A DNA stretch of 64,000 nucleotides, from NCBI RefSeq assembly GCF_022448905.1, contig NZ_JAKVCW010000009.1, forward strand, positions 1 to 64,000, written 5' to 3'. Each line of letters opens with the position of its first letter. Within the stretch, counting starts at the first letter, position 1. The notes under the pieces are model-generated. The model did not search any database, was not told the origin of the DNA, and worked only from the letters and a program-made list of their open reading frames with translations. This DNA is from Shimia sp. GTDB lineage: Bacteria > Pseudomonadota > Alphaproteobacteria > Rhodobacterales > Rhodobacteraceae. A program made the translations under genes and the position numbers. Positions 63,269 through 64,000 of this stretch are shown here, piece after piece.

Positions 63269-64000
63269 CCTGCTGCCTGACGATCGCCAGCCGGTGGTCA
63301 TCGCCGCCCGCCGCAGCGCCATTGGCCGCGCTGGCGGCATGTTTGCCAGCCTTGATGTCGAAGACCTCGCCGCCCCCGTCATGATGGCCACGCTCGCGGA
63401 TGCCAACGTCACGCCAGACCAAATCGACGACGTCATCCTCGGCAACGCCGCAGGCCCCGGTGGCAACATCGCCCGCCTCTCCGCCCTGCACGCAGGCTTC
63501 CCCACATCCATCCCAGGCGTCACCGTCGACCGCCAATGTGGCTCCGGCCTGGAAGCGGTGATGATGGCCTGCCACCTGATCATGGCCGGCGCGGGCACCA
63601 CCTACCTCGCAGGCGGGGTCGAAAGCCAATCCCGCGCGCCCCTACGCGCCCTACCCGCGAGCGGCACTCTGCCGGAACACAGCTACACCCGCGCCCGCTT
63701 CTCTCCCGAAGCCATCGGCGACCCGGAAATGGGCGCCGCCGCTGACACGGTTGCCCACCAGTTCAACATCTCCCGAGAGCGCCAAGACGCCTTCGCCTTG
63801 CGCTCCCAACAGCGCGCCGCGCAAGCCCAAGACGCAGGTGCCTTTGACGCCGAAATTGTCCCTATCGCTGGCCACGCCACCGACGAGTGCATCCGCGACA
63901 CGATGACAGCCGAGCGTCTCGCCCGCCTACGTCCGGCCTTTAGCACAGATGGCACCGTCACCGTCGGCAACGCCTGCCCTCTCAACGACGGCGCCGCCAC
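63249..64000 (+). CDS. Thiolase (acetyl-CoA acyltransferase), 3' end outside the window
   Basis: The first 250 residues of a thiolase, still open at the window edge. The nucleophilic Cys lies in VTVDRQCGSGLEAVMMA near residue 97, preceded by VIAARRSAIGRAGGMF and VILGNAAGPGGNIAR, and followed by AGGVESQSRAP and TVGNACPLNDGAA (the usual Asn is in this motif). The start is TTG 63249 behind AAGGA, inside the end of the acyl-CoA synthetase gene. It condenses or cleaves beta-ketoacyl-CoA. The second catalytic Cys and His are beyond the window. Confidence 0.88.
   Translation, partial: MSPPLADLLPDDRQPVVIAARRSAIGRAGGMFASLDVEDLAAPVMMATLADANVTPDQIDDVILGNAAGPGGNIARLSALHAGFPTSIPGVTVDRQCGSGLEAVMMACHLIMAGAGTTYLAGGVESQSRAPLRALPASGTLPEHSYTRARFSPEAIGDPEMGAAADTVAHQFNISRERQDAFALRSQQRAAQAQDAGAFDAEIVPIAGHATDECIRDTMTAERLARLRPAFSTDGTVTVGNACPLNDGAA

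Overview
The window is about 64 kb of GC-rich, tightly packed chromosome from an alphaproteobacterium. It most likely belongs to the Roseobacter group of the Rhodobacteraceae. The supporting signs are the murA / DUF2948 / hisD / UPF0262 / phosphatase / infA / maf / rng / yacG housekeeping string, the bioMNY order, the trxB-Lrp pair, a CtrA-type TTAA-N7-TTAA box, a very large RTX-Hint secreted protein and a urease cluster with extra small genes. I cannot name the genus. No prophage, insertion sequence, CRISPR array or rRNA was seen. Gene functions come from reading motifs and from family knowledge; nothing was searched or computed.

Layout. 1-10.1 kb: tRNA-Phe, then a mostly minus-strand housekeeping string from a 58-residue basic protein and murA down to yacG. 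A TPR-sulfotransferase, a GNAT gene and an opposing SDR gene appear to interrupt it. tRNA-Thr follows. 10.1-15.2 kb: a long non-coding leader with a CtrA-like box, then a 1425-residue RTX protein ending in a Hint domain. 15.2-18.6 kb: an HpaI-type aldolase, a VOC protein, and a DUF3604 gene cut by an in-frame stop 48 codons before its natural end. 18.6-26.3 kb: a candidate structured leader RNA, a complete BMP-type (nucleoside-like) ABC importer, an exported amidohydrolase and a fasciclin protein. 26.3-31.4 kb: a PAPS synthase (ATP sulfurylase + APS kinase) fused to a MarR-like winged helix, a membrane adenylate cyclase carrying a 2Fe-2S domain, and trxB.

31.5-44.5 kb: an Lrp regulator, a solute-binding protein, a quinone reductase, a broken cysteine hydrolase gene, a divergent SDR/LysR pair, an aldo-keto reductase / FAD oxidase / DUF938 operon, an AhpD-like protein, an EF-hand protein, a large dimethylglycine-dehydrogenase-like flavoprotein, and panC-panB. 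44.5-52.2 kb: a serine hydrolase, a GlcD-type oxidase, gamma-glutamyltransferase, thpR, a 2-hydroxyacid dehydrogenase, an SH3 protein and rpe.

52.5-64 kb: a plus-strand run with ureD-A-B-C-E-F-G and five extra genes between them, bioMNY for biotin uptake, an acyl-CoA synthetase and the 5' part of a thiolase that runs off the end.

Functional links: the PAPS synthase makes the donor that the TPR-sulfotransferase would use. The BMP importer and exported amidohydrolase may form a scavenging unit. The urease unit would supply ammonium. Strongest items for a second look: the regulator-PAPS synthase fusion with its 20-bp palindrome, the paired leader RNA before the BMP importer, the nonsense-interrupted DUF3604 gene, the redox-domain adenylate cyclase, the RTX-Hint gene behind a CtrA box, and the unassigned small genes and odd ureD start in the urease operon.
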